From IMG/VR virus record IMGVR_UViG_3300046516_000316, positions 1 through 21,337 of that record: a stretch of 21,337 nucleotides of DNA. One strand, written 5' to 3'. This DNA is from a virus. Under the pieces are notes generated by a model. The model did no database searches. It worked only from the letters and a program-made list of their open reading frames with translations, and had not been told where the DNA came from. Shown one piece after another: positions 1-7,105 of this stretch. Every line of letters begins with the position of its first letter. Positions within the stretch are counted from its first letter, which is position 1. The position numbers and the translations under genes were made by a program.

Positions 1-745
1 CTCGATTCTGGCGGGCGTGAAAAAAAGCAACTGGCTGGCGAAGAAGCCTGGCATCGTTGCTGCGATCAAGTCCCATCTGGCGCAGGACACCGATCTGGCA
101 GATGTCGTCGAGTTGCTCGACAAGCTGGATGGTGAACAGCCGGATAACGACGATGTCGCCGAAGACAACGTCGATCCGAAGTGCGCCGAAATCCTCGACA
201 TGCTTCGCGGCAAGATCAGCGACGAAGACCTCGCACAGATCGAAGCCAAATTGAGCGCGCCGGCTGCCGGTCAGGCGGTCGACGAACCGACGCCGGCAGA
301 ACCTGCCGATCCCGCCGCAATGGATGAACCGCCGCAAACGCCGGGTGGCGCAAACGCAACCCCGCGCGATGACACGAACAAGGAGCCGCTTCCGATGAGC
401 AAGGCAGCAATGGACAAGGCGATCAAACTCGCCTGCGACGCAGCAGCGCGCGATGCAGAACAGAAGACGATCGCCCGCCTGCGCGGCATCGCTGAAGCCG
501 AAGAAATCGCCAAGCCGTATGTCGGCAAGCTGACCGCCATGGACAGCGCCGAGGCCATCTACAAGGCAGCCCTCGACGTGCTCAAGATCGACGTCGCTGG
601 CGTCCACCCGAGCGCATACAAGGCTGTGCTGGTTGCCCAGCCGAAGCCGGGTGATGCTCCGCCGAAGGCGCGCATCGCATCGGACAGCCAGCTACCGGGC
701 GATTTTTCGGACGCCTTCCCGAACGCGCATCGCCTCGGCCGCTAA
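1..745 (+). CDS. DUF2213 phage protease/scaffold protein, C-terminal part (5' truncated by window)
   Basis: The frame is open to the left edge and reads [11 protein letters not shown] before any start, so the gene almost certainly begins outside the window; the GTG at 17 is probably internal. The visible part has a helical segment, then an acidic, proline-rich linker (about codons 45-120) and an Ala-rich charged helical C-terminus ending in [13 protein letters not shown]. This layout fits the DUF2213 family, in which an N-terminal prohead-protease-like region is joined to a scaffold-like tail and acts in procapsid assembly. The position directly before cement and major capsid genes supports this. 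The protease residues cannot be checked because that part is missing. The family assignment is from memory of family sequences, without a search. Confidence 0.75.
   Translation, partial: SILAGVKKSNWLAKKPGIVAAIKSHLAQDTDLADVVELLDKLDGEQPDNDDVAEDNVDPKCAEILDMLRGKISDEDLAQIEAKLSAPAAGQAVDEPTPAEPADPAAMDEPPQTPGGANATPRDDTNKEPLPMSKAAMDKAIKLACDAAARDAEQKTIARLRGIAEAEEIAKPYVGKLTAMDSAEAIYKAALDVLKIDVAGVHPSAYKAVLVAQPKPGDAPPKARIASDSQLPGDFSDAFPNAHRLGR
395..745 (+). CDS. Possible nested scaffold protein from an internal start
   Basis: Inside the DUF2213 gene, in the same frame, an ATG at 395 is preceded by a perfect AAGGAG (380-385) with 9 nt spacing. It sits exactly after the low-complexity acidic/proline linker. 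Starting here gives a 116-residue protein, [20 protein letters not shown] onward, which is mostly charged helix and looks like a scaffold core. Nested in-frame scaffolds within protease genes are established for lambda (Nu3 in gene C). That this phage uses the start is inference; the SD could be a chance match in coding sequence. Confidence 0.45.
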   Translation: MSKAAMDKAIKLACDAAARDAEQKTIARLRGIAEAEEIAKPYVGKLTAMDSAEAIYKAALDVLKIDVAGVHPSAYKAVLVAQPKPGDAPPKARIASDSQLPGDFSDAFPNAHRLGR

Positions 746-768
746 TCAACAGGACACAGGAGTAGAAC

Positions 769-1674
769 ATGGGATTCCCCCGTCAAGTCAATGTGCAGGC
801 GGCACCCGCAGTACTGGGTGACTTCTGCGATAACAACCCGCGCGCGACCGTCAATGCCGGTCAAGGCGCACTCGTCGCCGGTCCCGGTGGCGTCACTGTT
901 GGCCGTTTCGCCTGGGTCAACCCGGAAGACGGCCGCACCGTGAACAACTACGGCGCTGGCGCACCTTCGGGCTTCGTGCTGCGTGACCAGCAAGCCATCA
1001 TCACCGACTACCTCGCCGAGCGCACGCTCACCATTTACCAGGGCGCGCCGATCACGCTGTTCAGCGCGGGCGGCTTCTGGGTTGTGAACGCCGGATCGAG
1101 CACGACCGCGGTCGGCCAGGCTGCTTATGCGCAGAACTCCACCGGTGCAGTTCAGTTCGGCTCGAACTTCACTGGCGCAACCGTGACTGGCTCGATCGCT
1201 GCTAACGTGGTGACGGGATCGATCGCCGGCACGACGCTGACGGTTACCGCGGTCACGACCGGGGTTCTGACGAACGGCCAGACGATCAGCGGCACGAACG
1301 TCACCGCTGGCACGCAGATTCTCAGCCAGCTCACTGGCACGGCCGGCGGCATCGGCACCTATCAGGTCAGCGCCGCACAGACGGTCGCCAGCACGGCAAT
1401 TACCGGCTCTGGCGGCACGCTCACGGTGACGGCTGTCGGCTCGGGCGCCCTGGCACTCGGCGATGCCTTGAGCGGTAGTGGCATTACCGCTGGCACCGCT
1501 ATCACGGATTTCCTGACGGGCACTGGTGGCAACGGGACGTACGCCGTGAACATCGGTCAGACCTTCGCATCCGGAACGATCACGGTCGCGGCCGGCACCC
1601 AGACGAAATGGGTCGCCGCTTCCGTCGCCGCACCGGGCGAACTGGTCAAGATGACCACCTGGGTTCTCGGCTAA
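769..1674 (+). CDS. Capsid structural cement (decoration) protein, Gp24-like
   Basis: This 301-residue protein is preceded by AGGAG (758-762) with 6 nt spacing. Residues 1 to about 125 ([19 protein letters not shown]..., then a segment with [11 protein letters not shown] and ITDYLAE...) resemble the structural cement proteins that stabilise capsids between capsomers. The extreme C-terminus ([20 protein letters not shown]) is the usual end of this family. Between them, residues about 147-273 hold two copies of a Gly/Thr/Val-rich beta module not needed for the core fold, probably exposed on the capsid surface. It lies between the scaffold and the major capsid gene, the usual place for this family. 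The function call is by family resemblance. Confidence 0.75.
   Translation: MGFPRQVNVQAAPAVLGDFCDNNPRATVNAGQGALVAGPGGVTVGRFAWVNPEDGRTVNNYGAGAPSGFVLRDQQAIITDYLAERTLTIYQGAPITLFSAGGFWVVNAGSSTTAVGQAAYAQNSTGAVQFGSNFTGATVTGSIAANVVTGSIAGTTLTVTAVTTGVLTNGQTISGTNVTAGTQILSQLTGTAGGIGTYQVSAAQTVASTAITGSGGTLTVTAVGSGALALGDALSGSGITAGTAITDFLTGTGGNGTYAVNIGQTFASGTITVAAGTQTKWVAASVAAPGELVKMTTWVLG
1207..1587 (+). repeat. Two tandem copies of a beta-rich module inside the cement protein gene
   Basis: Copy 1 is about residues 147-209 (nt 1207-1395) and copy 2 about residues 210-273 (nt 1396-1587). Both follow the pattern [11 protein letters not shown].sG.L..G..isG..itAGT.I...LTGT.G.GTY.V...QT.AS. They are diverged at DNA level but align along their whole length. 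A third copy lies in the baseplate J-like gene at 14629-14814. The modules look like small surface-exposed beta domains. Confidence 0.75.
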
Positions 1675-1700
1675 CGCCACAGTCCACCATCAACGCATCA

Positions 1701-1723
1701 AGCCGCCTAAGGGCGGCTTTTTT
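1701..1723 (+). terminator. Intrinsic terminator before the major capsid gene
   Basis: AGCCGCC (1701-1707) pairs with GGCGGCT (1712-1718) across a TAAG loop, with a further A-T pair at 1700/1719, followed by a T run to 1723. The capsid gene starts only 20 nt downstream, with SD AGGA (1733-1736), leaving no room for a promoter between them. Confidence 0.85.
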
Positions 1724-1743
1724 ATTGCCCAAAGGATTAAATC

Positions 1744-2844
1744 ATGCCCAAACTGGCATATGACATGTCGCCCGCCGACCAGCGGGCAGCGATTGACTAT
1801 CACCGCACGCGCTGGGGTATCGACTTTCCGGGAACGCAGGCATTCTGCCGCCCGGAGTGGAAAGAAAACCTCAATCTCGCGATGGATGCCCAGCCGGCAC
1901 TCGTTACGGCTCCGAACTCCGGCGTCCCGGCATACCTGACCTTCTTCATGGACCCGGACATTCTCCGAGTCCTGACGGCGGCCAACGAAGGCGCCGACAT
2001 CTTCGGCGAGAAGCAGAAAGGCGAATGGACCAGCACGACGCTGATCTTCCCGGTTGTGGAACGTACCTACGAAGTTTCCTCGTATGGTGATCACAACAAC
2101 AACGGTCGCGCCGGAATCAACACGAACTTTCCGGAACGCCAGCCGTATCTGTATCAGACCATCGTCGAGTACGGTGATCTTGAGATCGACCGCGTCGGCC
2201 TCGCGAAGATCGGATTCGTCGCCGAGCAGAAAGAAGCTGCGATCGACGGCCTGAACAAGTTCCAGAACCTGACGTACTTCAAGGGCGTCGACGGTCTCCA
2301 GAACTACGGGGCGCTGAATGATCCGTCGCTCTACCCGGCAATTGCCCCGGCACCGAAGGCTAATGGTGGCGTGGCGTGGCTGAATGGCACCGCGATCAAT
2401 GCCACGGCGAACGAGATTTTCGAGGACATTCAAGGTCTCGTGATCCAGCTCATCAACCAGTCGTCGGGTCGCATCAACACCAAGTCGCGCTTCGTGCTGG
2501 CAATGTCGCCGAGCCGCGAAGGTGCGATGACCGCAACGAACACGTTCAACGTGAACGTGGCGGCGCTGTTGAAGAACAACTTCCCGAACCTGGAAGTCAA
2601 GACCGCTGTGCAATACGGCGCGCTGACCGCACAGAACCCGCAAGGTTCGGCGATCGGTGAGATCGTGCAACTCTGGTGCCCGGACGCAACCGGTCAGGAC
2701 TCCGGTTATTGCAGCTTCAACGCGAAGCTGTGGGCAGGTCCGGTCGTTCGCGAACTGTCGGCATACAAGCAGAAGATGGCGCAAGGCTCGGCGGGTTTCA
2801 TTCTTCGCCAGCCGTTTGCCATGGCGCAGATGGTCGGCGTGTGA
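1744..2844 (+). CDS. Major capsid protein (DUF2184 family)
   Basis: This 366-residue protein starts at an ATG with AGGA 7 nt upstream. Its length and sequence (N-terminal AYDMSPADQRAAIDYHRTRW, an early GVPAYLTFFMDP motif, FPVVERTYEVSSYGDHNNNG, and a C-terminal segment ending FILRQPFAMAQMVGV) match the DUF2184 major capsid proteins of contractile-tailed phages, which are expected to have an HK97-type fold. It polymerises into the icosahedral shell with the cement protein encoded just upstream. The gene stands alone between two strong terminators, which fits separate control of the most abundant virion protein. There is no sign of damage. Confidence 0.9.
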   Translation: MPKLAYDMSPADQRAAIDYHRTRWGIDFPGTQAFCRPEWKENLNLAMDAQPALVTAPNSGVPAYLTFFMDPDILRVLTAANEGADIFGEKQKGEWTSTTLIFPVVERTYEVSSYGDHNNNGRAGINTNFPERQPYLYQTIVEYGDLEIDRVGLAKIGFVAEQKEAAIDGLNKFQNLTYFKGVDGLQNYGALNDPSLYPAIAPAPKANGGVAWLNGTAINATANEIFEDIQGLVIQLINQSSGRINTKSRFVLAMSPSREGAMTATNTFNVNVAALLKNNFPNLEVKTAVQYGALTAQNPQGSAIGEIVQLWCPDATGQDSGYCSFNAKLWAGPVVRELSAYKQKMAQGSAGFILRQPFAMAQMVGV

Positions 2845-2865
2845 GCGAGTTTCACCAGAAGTAAT

Positions 2866-2890
2866 AAGCCGCCTCCGGGCGGCTTTTCTT
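2866..2890 (+). terminator. Intrinsic terminator after the major capsid gene
   Basis: AAGCCGCC (2866-2873) pairs with GGCGGCTT (2878-2885) around a TCCG tetraloop, followed by TTTTCTTTT-type U-rich sequence. It begins 21 nt after the capsid stop. Confidence 0.9.
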
Positions 2891-2900
2891 TTGCAGCAAA

Positions 2901-2956
2901 GCGTGCCGCCTAGGGTCATTCCCGAAAGCGCCCTGACCGCAGCGTTGGCGGCACGC
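2901..2956. repeat. Perfect 10-bp inverted repeat with 36-nt spacer
   Basis: GCGTGCCGCC (2901-2910) is the exact reverse complement of GGCGGCACGC (2947-2956). It fills most of the roughly 105-nt gap between the capsid terminator and the next gene. A pyrimidine-rich stretch (2957-2984) follows it, then the SD AGGCGG (2987-2992). It could be a long RNA hairpin in the leader of the connector operon or a binding site. Its role is unknown. Confidence 0.6.
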
Positions 2957-2997
2957 CCCTCTCTCTTCGCGGTTTTCCTTTTTTACAGGCGGTCAAT

Positions 2998-3477
2998 ATG
3001 GCTGGCGATACGCTTTCAATCAAGAAGCACAACGAATCCCCGTCGAATGCAACGGTCACGGTGGCAAGCAAGATGCCGTTCGACTTTGTGCTGAAGCTCT
3101 ACGACTTTCGTGAACGCAATGAGCCGGTCATGGGTGGCGGCGCTCGCACGTACAAGATCGCGGAGCCGCGCCGCGGTGCGAAGACGTTCGTCGTGCAGGG
3201 CAATTCTTTTCCGCAGAACAAGGGTCCGCATCAGCAACTCACGTTCGGCTATGCGATCACGCATGGCATCCCGAAAGCGTTCTGGGACGAATGGGTCGAG
3301 CAGCACAAAGAGGCGGAATACATCGTGAACGGCATGCTGTTCGCACACGCGGACAATGCGAGCACGATGGCAGAAGCCCGCGAAAAAGAAACCGAAAAGT
3401 CCGGCTTGGAGCGTCTCGATCCGAGCAAGCTCCCGAAGGGTCTTGAAACGTCTGACGGCTTCCGGCGGGCATCGTAA
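2998..3477 (+). CDS. Conserved phage head-region protein of unknown function
   Basis: This is a 159-residue soluble protein that starts 5 nt after AGGCGG. It has no signal peptide, membrane segment or recognised catalytic motif. The middle is rich in conserved-looking positions (MPFDFVLKLYDFRERNEPVM, KTFVVQGNSFPQNKGPHQQL, FGYAITHGIPKAFWDEWVEQH), and the C-terminus is charged and probably partly disordered (EAREKETEKSGLERLDPSKL). It is encoded between the major capsid gene and the DUF4054 connector, so a head or neck role is likely. I do not recognise the family beyond its recurrence in this gene order. Confidence 0.7.
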   Translation: MAGDTLSIKKHNESPSNATVTVASKMPFDFVLKLYDFRERNEPVMGGGARTYKIAEPRRGAKTFVVQGNSFPQNKGPHQQLTFGYAITHGIPKAFWDEWVEQHKEAEYIVNGMLFAHADNASTMAEAREKETEKSGLERLDPSKLPKGLETSDGFRRAS

Positions 3478-3917
3478 TGAACGGCGTCGTAAGTTTCGAT
3501 TACTCGGCATGGGCTTTGCGGTATCCGGAACTTGCGACGTCTGTTCCTCAACCGCTCGCCCAGCAGTATTTCTGGGAAGCGCAACTTTACTGCGACAACT
3601 CGCCCGGCAGCATCATTCAGGATCTGTGCCTGAGGGCGGTGTTGCTCAACATGGTGACGGCGCACATTGCCGCCCTGAATGCTCCGCTGAACGGCGAAGC
3701 ATCGTCTCCCTTGGTCGGGCGCATAAGTAATGCGACTGAGGGCAGCGTCTCAGTGGGGACGCAACTGGACATGCCAGCAGGATCGGCGCAGTGGTACAGC
3801 CAGACGAAATATGGCCTCGCATTCTGGCAGGCTACCGTCCAGTTCCGCTCCATGCGCTATGTTCCCGGGCCAACGCCGATCGCTAATCCGTGGGAACGCG
3901 GACCCTGGAGGCGGTGA
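3477..3917 (+). CDS. DUF4054 head-tail connector-type protein
   Basis: This 146-residue protein overlaps the previous gene by 1 nt (TAATG). It opens with FDYSAWALRYPELATSVPQPLAQQYFWEAQLY, the helical pattern of DUF4054 and related head-tail adaptors. The central helices (LCLRAVLLNMVTAHIAAL) are followed by a loop region, the segment QWYSQTKYGLAFWQA, and a C-terminus rich in Pro and Trp. These proteins form an adaptor ring under the portal. The assignment rests on sequence pattern and position. The overlap indicates translational coupling within a connector operon. Confidence 0.75.
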   Translation: MNGVVSFDYSAWALRYPELATSVPQPLAQQYFWEAQLYCDNSPGSIIQDLCLRAVLLNMVTAHIAALNAPLNGEASSPLVGRISNATEGSVSVGTQLDMPAGSAQWYSQTKYGLAFWQATVQFRSMRYVPGPTPIANPWERGPWRR

Positions 3918-4507
3918 TGGGCAACGCATTCACCGGCGGCGCCGCACTCGAAGCCAAGCTTCGCGAGATCGCGGCCAAGGTCGGCAAGCCCAACACGGTT
4001 CGCGTCGGCTTCCTCGAAGACGCGACGTATCCAGACGGTACGCCTGTCGCGCTGATCGCGGCCACAAACGAGTACGGCGGTACGGTCACCGTGCCGGCGC
4101 ATGACGTCACCATCAACCGCAGCATCAAGAGCGACGGCACATTCAATAAGAATGGCCAGTTCGTGAAAGCCGACAAGGCGAATTTCTCGACGACGCATCA
4201 TGTAGAAGAGCACACAGTAACAATCCCGTCGCGTCCGTTCTTCCGCGACATGATCCAGAAGCGCAAGGGCGAATGGCCGGAACAACTCGGCAAGATCATC
4301 AAGGCAGCGGATTATGACGAAGACTTGGCACTAGGTCGCATGGGCAAGCTCGTATCTGAGCAGCTTCAGGAATCGATCCGGGAGTTCTCGAGCCCCGGCA
4401 ATGCGAAATCGACGATCGCCAAGAAGGGCAAAGACAATCCGCTGATCGACTCCGGCCACATGCTGAACAGTGTCGATTCGGAAGTGCAGGAAGGAGACGG
4501 ATCGTGA
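3917..4507 (+). CDS. gp10-like neck / tail-completion protein
   Basis: I place the start at ATG 3917, which overlaps the upstream stop (TGATG) and has GGAGG at 3907-3911, rather than the in-frame GTG at 3890, which lies inside the upstream gene. The product is 196 residues. It has an N-terminal helix, a beta segment (TVRVGFLEDATYPDGTPVAL, then AATNEYGG), an aromatic SRPFFRD motif and a C-terminal PLIDSGHMLNSVDSEVQ. The order EYGG ... RPFFR ... LIDSGHML is typical of HK97 gp10-like and related neck proteins that link the connector to the tail. The name is by pattern and location only. Confidence 0.65.
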   Translation: MGNAFTGGAALEAKLREIAAKVGKPNTVRVGFLEDATYPDGTPVALIAATNEYGGTVTVPAHDVTINRSIKSDGTFNKNGQFVKADKANFSTTHHVEEHTVTIPSRPFFRDMIQKRKGEWPEQLGKIIKAADYDEDLALGRMGKLVSEQLQESIREFSSPGNAKSTIAKKGKDNPLIDSGHMLNSVDSEVQEGDGS

Positions 4508-4902
4508 ACCTTCACAACGTTGTCGCTGGCGCGATCGGCACGATCAACCCCTTCCGCCCCGCCACAATCCGCTACAGCAGCGGCTACACGACCGGGCCTG
4601 ATGGTTCGCAAACCCCGGCCTACGTCGATGTCGACGGCGTCATGGTTCAGGTGCAGGCGCTGACCGCGGGCGATCTCCGGCATCTCGAAGGATTGAACGT
4701 CCAGGGTGTGCAACGCGCGTTTTACCTGAACGGCAACTCGCAAGGCGTGGTACGCCCCCTCGGCCAAGGCGGTGACCTGTTCATGTTCGGCGGCGGCGTG
4801 CCCCTCTCTCTGGCGAACACCACCTGGCTTGTGAAAGCCGTAATCGAAACCTGGGATACCGGCTGGTGCAAGGTCGGTGTCTCGCTCCAGATGAACACTT
4901 GA
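4504..4902 (+). CDS. Minor head-tail joining protein, function not established
   Basis: This 132-residue protein has a GTG start overlapping the previous stop by 4 nt (GTGA) and a strong AAGGAG (4491-4496) at 7 nt spacing. The sequence is beta-rich, with short motifs IRYSSGYTTGPDGSQTPAY, VMVQVQALTAGDLRHLEGLN and WLVKAVIETWDTGWCKVGVS. It sits between a gp10-like neck gene and a tail terminator, so a role at the head-tail junction is likely. I do not recognise a named family with certainty. Confidence 0.7.
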   Translation: MNLHNVVAGAIGTINPFRPATIRYSSGYTTGPDGSQTPAYVDVDGVMVQVQALTAGDLRHLEGLNVQGVQRAFYLNGNSQGVVRPLGQGGDLFMFGGGVPLSLANTTWLVKAVIETWDTGWCKVGVSLQMNT

Positions 4903-5432
4903 TGCCCGCTACCGTCTCCATCACAGAAACGCAGGTGCTGACGGTATTGCGCTCGTTCATTCTGTCGCTGGTCAGCCTTGACGGCGACCATGTTATCCGC
5001 GGGCTTCAGAATCGCGTCGCGATGCCAGCTGGCGATTTCATCGAAATCACTGCGTCTCTGAGCAGCCCACTCTCGACGAACGTGCAGACCTACGCACCGG
5101 ATAACAGCGGCTCCCTGAACAAGCGATCGACGCAACTATCCGTTCAGATCGACTGCTACGGCGTGTCCGCGATGGACAACGCCAACATGCTTTCGATGAT
5201 GTTGCGCAGCGACTATGCGTGTCAGAAGTTTGCCGAGTCCGGGCTGGATATGCAGCCGCTATATGCCAACGACGCGCATCAGATGCCGTTCGTCACAGGC
5301 GAAGAGCAGTACATGGAGCGGTGGGTATTCGATGCAGTGCTTCAGTTCAATCCGGTCGTCACCGTACCTCAGGACTTTGCGGACTCGCTCGAGGTCGGCT
5401 TGATCGATGTCGATGTCGTGTACCCGCCTTAA
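4902..5432 (+). CDS. Phage tail terminator / neck protein (LIC_12616-like)
   Basis: I choose ATG 4902, which overlaps the upstream stop (TGATG), over the in-frame GTG at 4866 inside the preceding gene; the product is 176 residues. It begins with a helix (TQVLTVLRSFILSLVSLDG). Beta strands follow with FIEITASLSSPLSTN, then LSVQIDCYGVSAMDNANMLS, and a late ERWVFDAVLQFNPVVTVPQD. This matches the pattern of the LIC_12616-type neck/tail terminator family, which caps the tail tube before it joins the head. It is the last gene of the connector operon and is followed directly by a terminator. The family name is from memory, with moderate certainty. Confidence 0.65.
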   Translation: MPATVSITETQVLTVLRSFILSLVSLDGDHVIRGLQNRVAMPAGDFIEITASLSSPLSTNVQTYAPDNSGSLNKRSTQLSVQIDCYGVSAMDNANMLSMMLRSDYACQKFAESGLDMQPLYANDAHQMPFVTGEEQYMERWVFDAVLQFNPVVTVPQDFADSLEVGLIDVDVVYPP

Positions 5433-5455
5433 TTCTCGCCCCGCCCACTACCCCG

Positions 5456-5479
5456 AACCCCGCCAAGTGCGGGGTTTTT
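5456..5479 (+). terminator. Intrinsic terminator before the tail sheath gene
   Basis: AACCCCGC (5456-5463) pairs with GCGGGGTT (5469-5476) around CAAGT, followed by T residues to 5479. A second small hairpin, GCCG-GAAA-CGGC (5490-5501) with a GNRA loop, lies between it and the sheath SD GGAG (5508-5511). Confidence 0.85.
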
Positions 5480-5517
5480 GCATTTGAGCGCCGGAAACGG
5501 CCAACCTGGAGTTTTAC

Positions 5518-6996
5518 ATGAGCATTCCTGCCTCGGACATTGTTAATGTTCAGCCGGGCGTCGTTGGCGCGGGCGGATCGGCATTTGACCTGAACGGCCT
5601 GATCCTGACGGCCGATACTTCTGTGCCGATCGGCACAGTCATGTCTTTCGCGAACGGCGATGATGTTGACGCGTTCTTCGGCGCGACCGCCCCCGAGGCA
5701 ATCTATGCAGGGAACTACTTCCTGTCATACGTGAATGCCACGAAGACGCCGGGCGCCATTCTCTTCGCTCAGTATCCGACGACGTCAGTAGCTGCCTATG
5801 TGCGCGGCGCATCCGTTGCCGGCCTGACGCTGACCCAGTTGCAAGCGCTATCGGGCACGCTGATCGTGACCATTGACGGCGTTCTCAAGACCTCGTCGGC
5901 CATCAATCTGTCCGCAGCGACCAGTTTTTCCAATGCCGCCACGATTATCGCTGCCGGCTTTACTTCGCTAGGCGGCACGGTCAGCTACGACAGCCAGCGC
6001 GCGGCATTCAAGATCACTTCCGCTACGACCGGCGCTTCGTCGACCATCAGCTTCGTGTCTGGCACGCTGGCGGCTGGCCTGAACCTGACGTCGGCAACCG
6101 GCGCCGTCACCTCGCAAGGTGCTGTCGCAGGTGTTCCGGCAACGAACATGCAAGGCATCGTCCAGGTCTCCCAGAACTGGGCGGCGTTCATGACCGTGTT
6201 CGAGCCGGTCACCGCCGACAAGGTTGCTTTCGCGGCATGGACGAACTCCAAGAACAATCGCTATGCGTACGTCGCATGGGACACGGACGCACAGGCAACG
6301 GTCCAGAACAGCACGACGTGCTTCGGGGCACTCGTCAAGGCAGCTGGTTACTCCGGAATCATGTCGATCTACAAAGATCCTCAGGTTGCCGCGTTCGTGC
6401 TCGGCATCGCCGCATCGCTCGACTTTGCGCGCACCAACGGTCGCACTACCTTCATGTTCCGTTCGCAGAGCGGGCTGACGGCGACTGTGACCGACGAAAC
6501 GACCGGCGACACACTCACCGCTAACGGGTATTCGTTCTATGGCGCATGGGCGTCGCGGAACAACGGCTGGACGTTCCTCGCGAATGGCCAGATCAGCGGC
6601 CCGTTCCTGTGGGCTGATGCCTACTTCAACCAGATGTGGCTGAACGATTCGCTTCAGGTCGCCGGCATGGATCTGCTGACGCAAGTCGATTCGGTTCCGT
6701 ACAACCCGGCTGGCGATGCGCTTGTCGAGCAAGCATATATGGACGCCATCAATGCCGCATTGAACTTTGGGGCCATTCGGACCGGCGTTACGTTATCTGC
6801 GCTGCAGTCGGCAGAAATTAATAACGCGGCCGGAATTACGATAGCTCCGACAATTTCCACGCGGGGCTGGTATTTCCAACGCGGGCCAGCAACCGCGGCA
6901 ATACGTGTGGCTAGAGGGCCGACTGCGGATACCTTGTGGTTCGCCGACGGAGGCGCCGTGCAAAGCCTGTCTTTGGCGAGTCTCGACGTGCAATAA
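5518..6996 (+). CDS. Tail sheath protein (DUF3383 family)
   Basis: This 492-residue protein is preceded by GGAG (5508-5511) at 6 nt spacing. The opening SIPASDIVNVQPGVVGAGG, the early YAGNYFLSYVNATKTPGAIL, the central WAAFMTVFEPVTADKVAFAA and the C-terminal RGWYFQRGPATAAIRVARGP follow the DUF3383 family, which forms the contractile sheath of this type of myovirus. The length is typical. The central part (residues about 95-205) is Ser/Thr/Ala-rich and probably the surface-exposed domain of the sheath. It is normally followed directly by the tube gene; here an HNH gene and its leader separate them. Confidence 0.88.
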   Translation: MSIPASDIVNVQPGVVGAGGSAFDLNGLILTADTSVPIGTVMSFANGDDVDAFFGATAPEAIYAGNYFLSYVNATKTPGAILFAQYPTTSVAAYVRGASVAGLTLTQLQALSGTLIVTIDGVLKTSSAINLSAATSFSNAATIIAAGFTSLGGTVSYDSQRAAFKITSATTGASSTISFVSGTLAAGLNLTSATGAVTSQGAVAGVPATNMQGIVQVSQNWAAFMTVFEPVTADKVAFAAWTNSKNNRYAYVAWDTDAQATVQNSTTCFGALVKAAGYSGIMSIYKDPQVAAFVLGIAASLDFARTNGRTTFMFRSQSGLTATVTDETTGDTLTANGYSFYGAWASRNNGWTFLANGQISGPFLWADAYFNQMWLNDSLQVAGMDLLTQVDSVPYNPAGDALVEQAYMDAINAALNFGAIRTGVTLSALQSAEINNAAGITIAPTISTRGWYFQRGPATAAIRVARGPTADTLWFADGGAVQSLSLASLDVQ

Positions 6997-7023
6997 CCAG
7001 CTTAACTGCTGTAAAATGAAAAA

Positions 7024-7105
7024 GTGCGGGATAGGAGGCATCCGACAAGCCAGTTCCCTAGCTGGCTTCCCGCACCATTCACTAGGGTTTGCTTAGGGGC
7101 AAACG
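7024..7105 (+). promoter_or_regulatory. Structured RNA leader of the HNH gene with possible pseudoknot over the ribosome site
   Basis: Several pairings are exact. The outer stem is GTGCGGG (7024-7030) with CCCGCAC (7069-7075). An inner stem AAGCCAG (7047-7053) with CTGGCTT (7062-7068) stacks directly on it. The inner loop CCCTAG (7056-7061) is the reverse complement of CTAGGG (7082-7087) downstream. A hairpin GTTTGC (7087-7092) / GCAAAC (7099-7104) holds TTAGGG in its loop. The putative SD AGGGG (7095-7099) lies mostly in that loop, 6 nt before the ATG at 7106. The inner loop could also pair with TAGGG (7094-7098). An unused AGGAGG (7033-7038) lies in the junction. A weak -10-like TAAAAT (7012-7017) would start transcription near 7024, but I see no matching -35 box. 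A regulatory role is inference. Confidence 0.55.

Noticed and set aside
742-1680. Long minus-strand ORF (312 codons) over the cement gene
   Set aside because: It is antisense to a clear structural gene, has an Arg/Gly/Ala-biased composition typical of GC-rich shadow frames and lacks a recognisable domain or SD.
1690-2919. Minus-strand ORF of 409 codons over the major capsid gene
   Set aside because: It runs through both terminators and mirrors the capsid gene; its composition (Arg, Val, His) fits a shadow frame.
3890-3916. GTG 3890 as start of the gp10-like gene
   Set aside because: It lies inside the DUF4054 gene without an SD, while ATG 3917 has GGAGG and a TGATG overlap.
4866-4901. GTG 4866 as start of the tail terminator gene
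   Set aside because: It lies inside the upstream gene; ATG 4902 gives the usual TGATG coupling and matches the family N-terminus.
5968-6732. Minus-strand ORF of 254 codons within the sheath gene
   Set aside because: Shadow of the sheath coding frame, with no SD or family pattern.
6997-7105. Group I intron or self-cleaving ribozyme in the HNH leader
   Set aside because: I could not find the group I core (P3-P8 with the G-binding P7) nor the conserved cores of hammerhead, twister or HDV-like ribozymes; the sheath and tube genes on each side are complete, so no splicing is needed.
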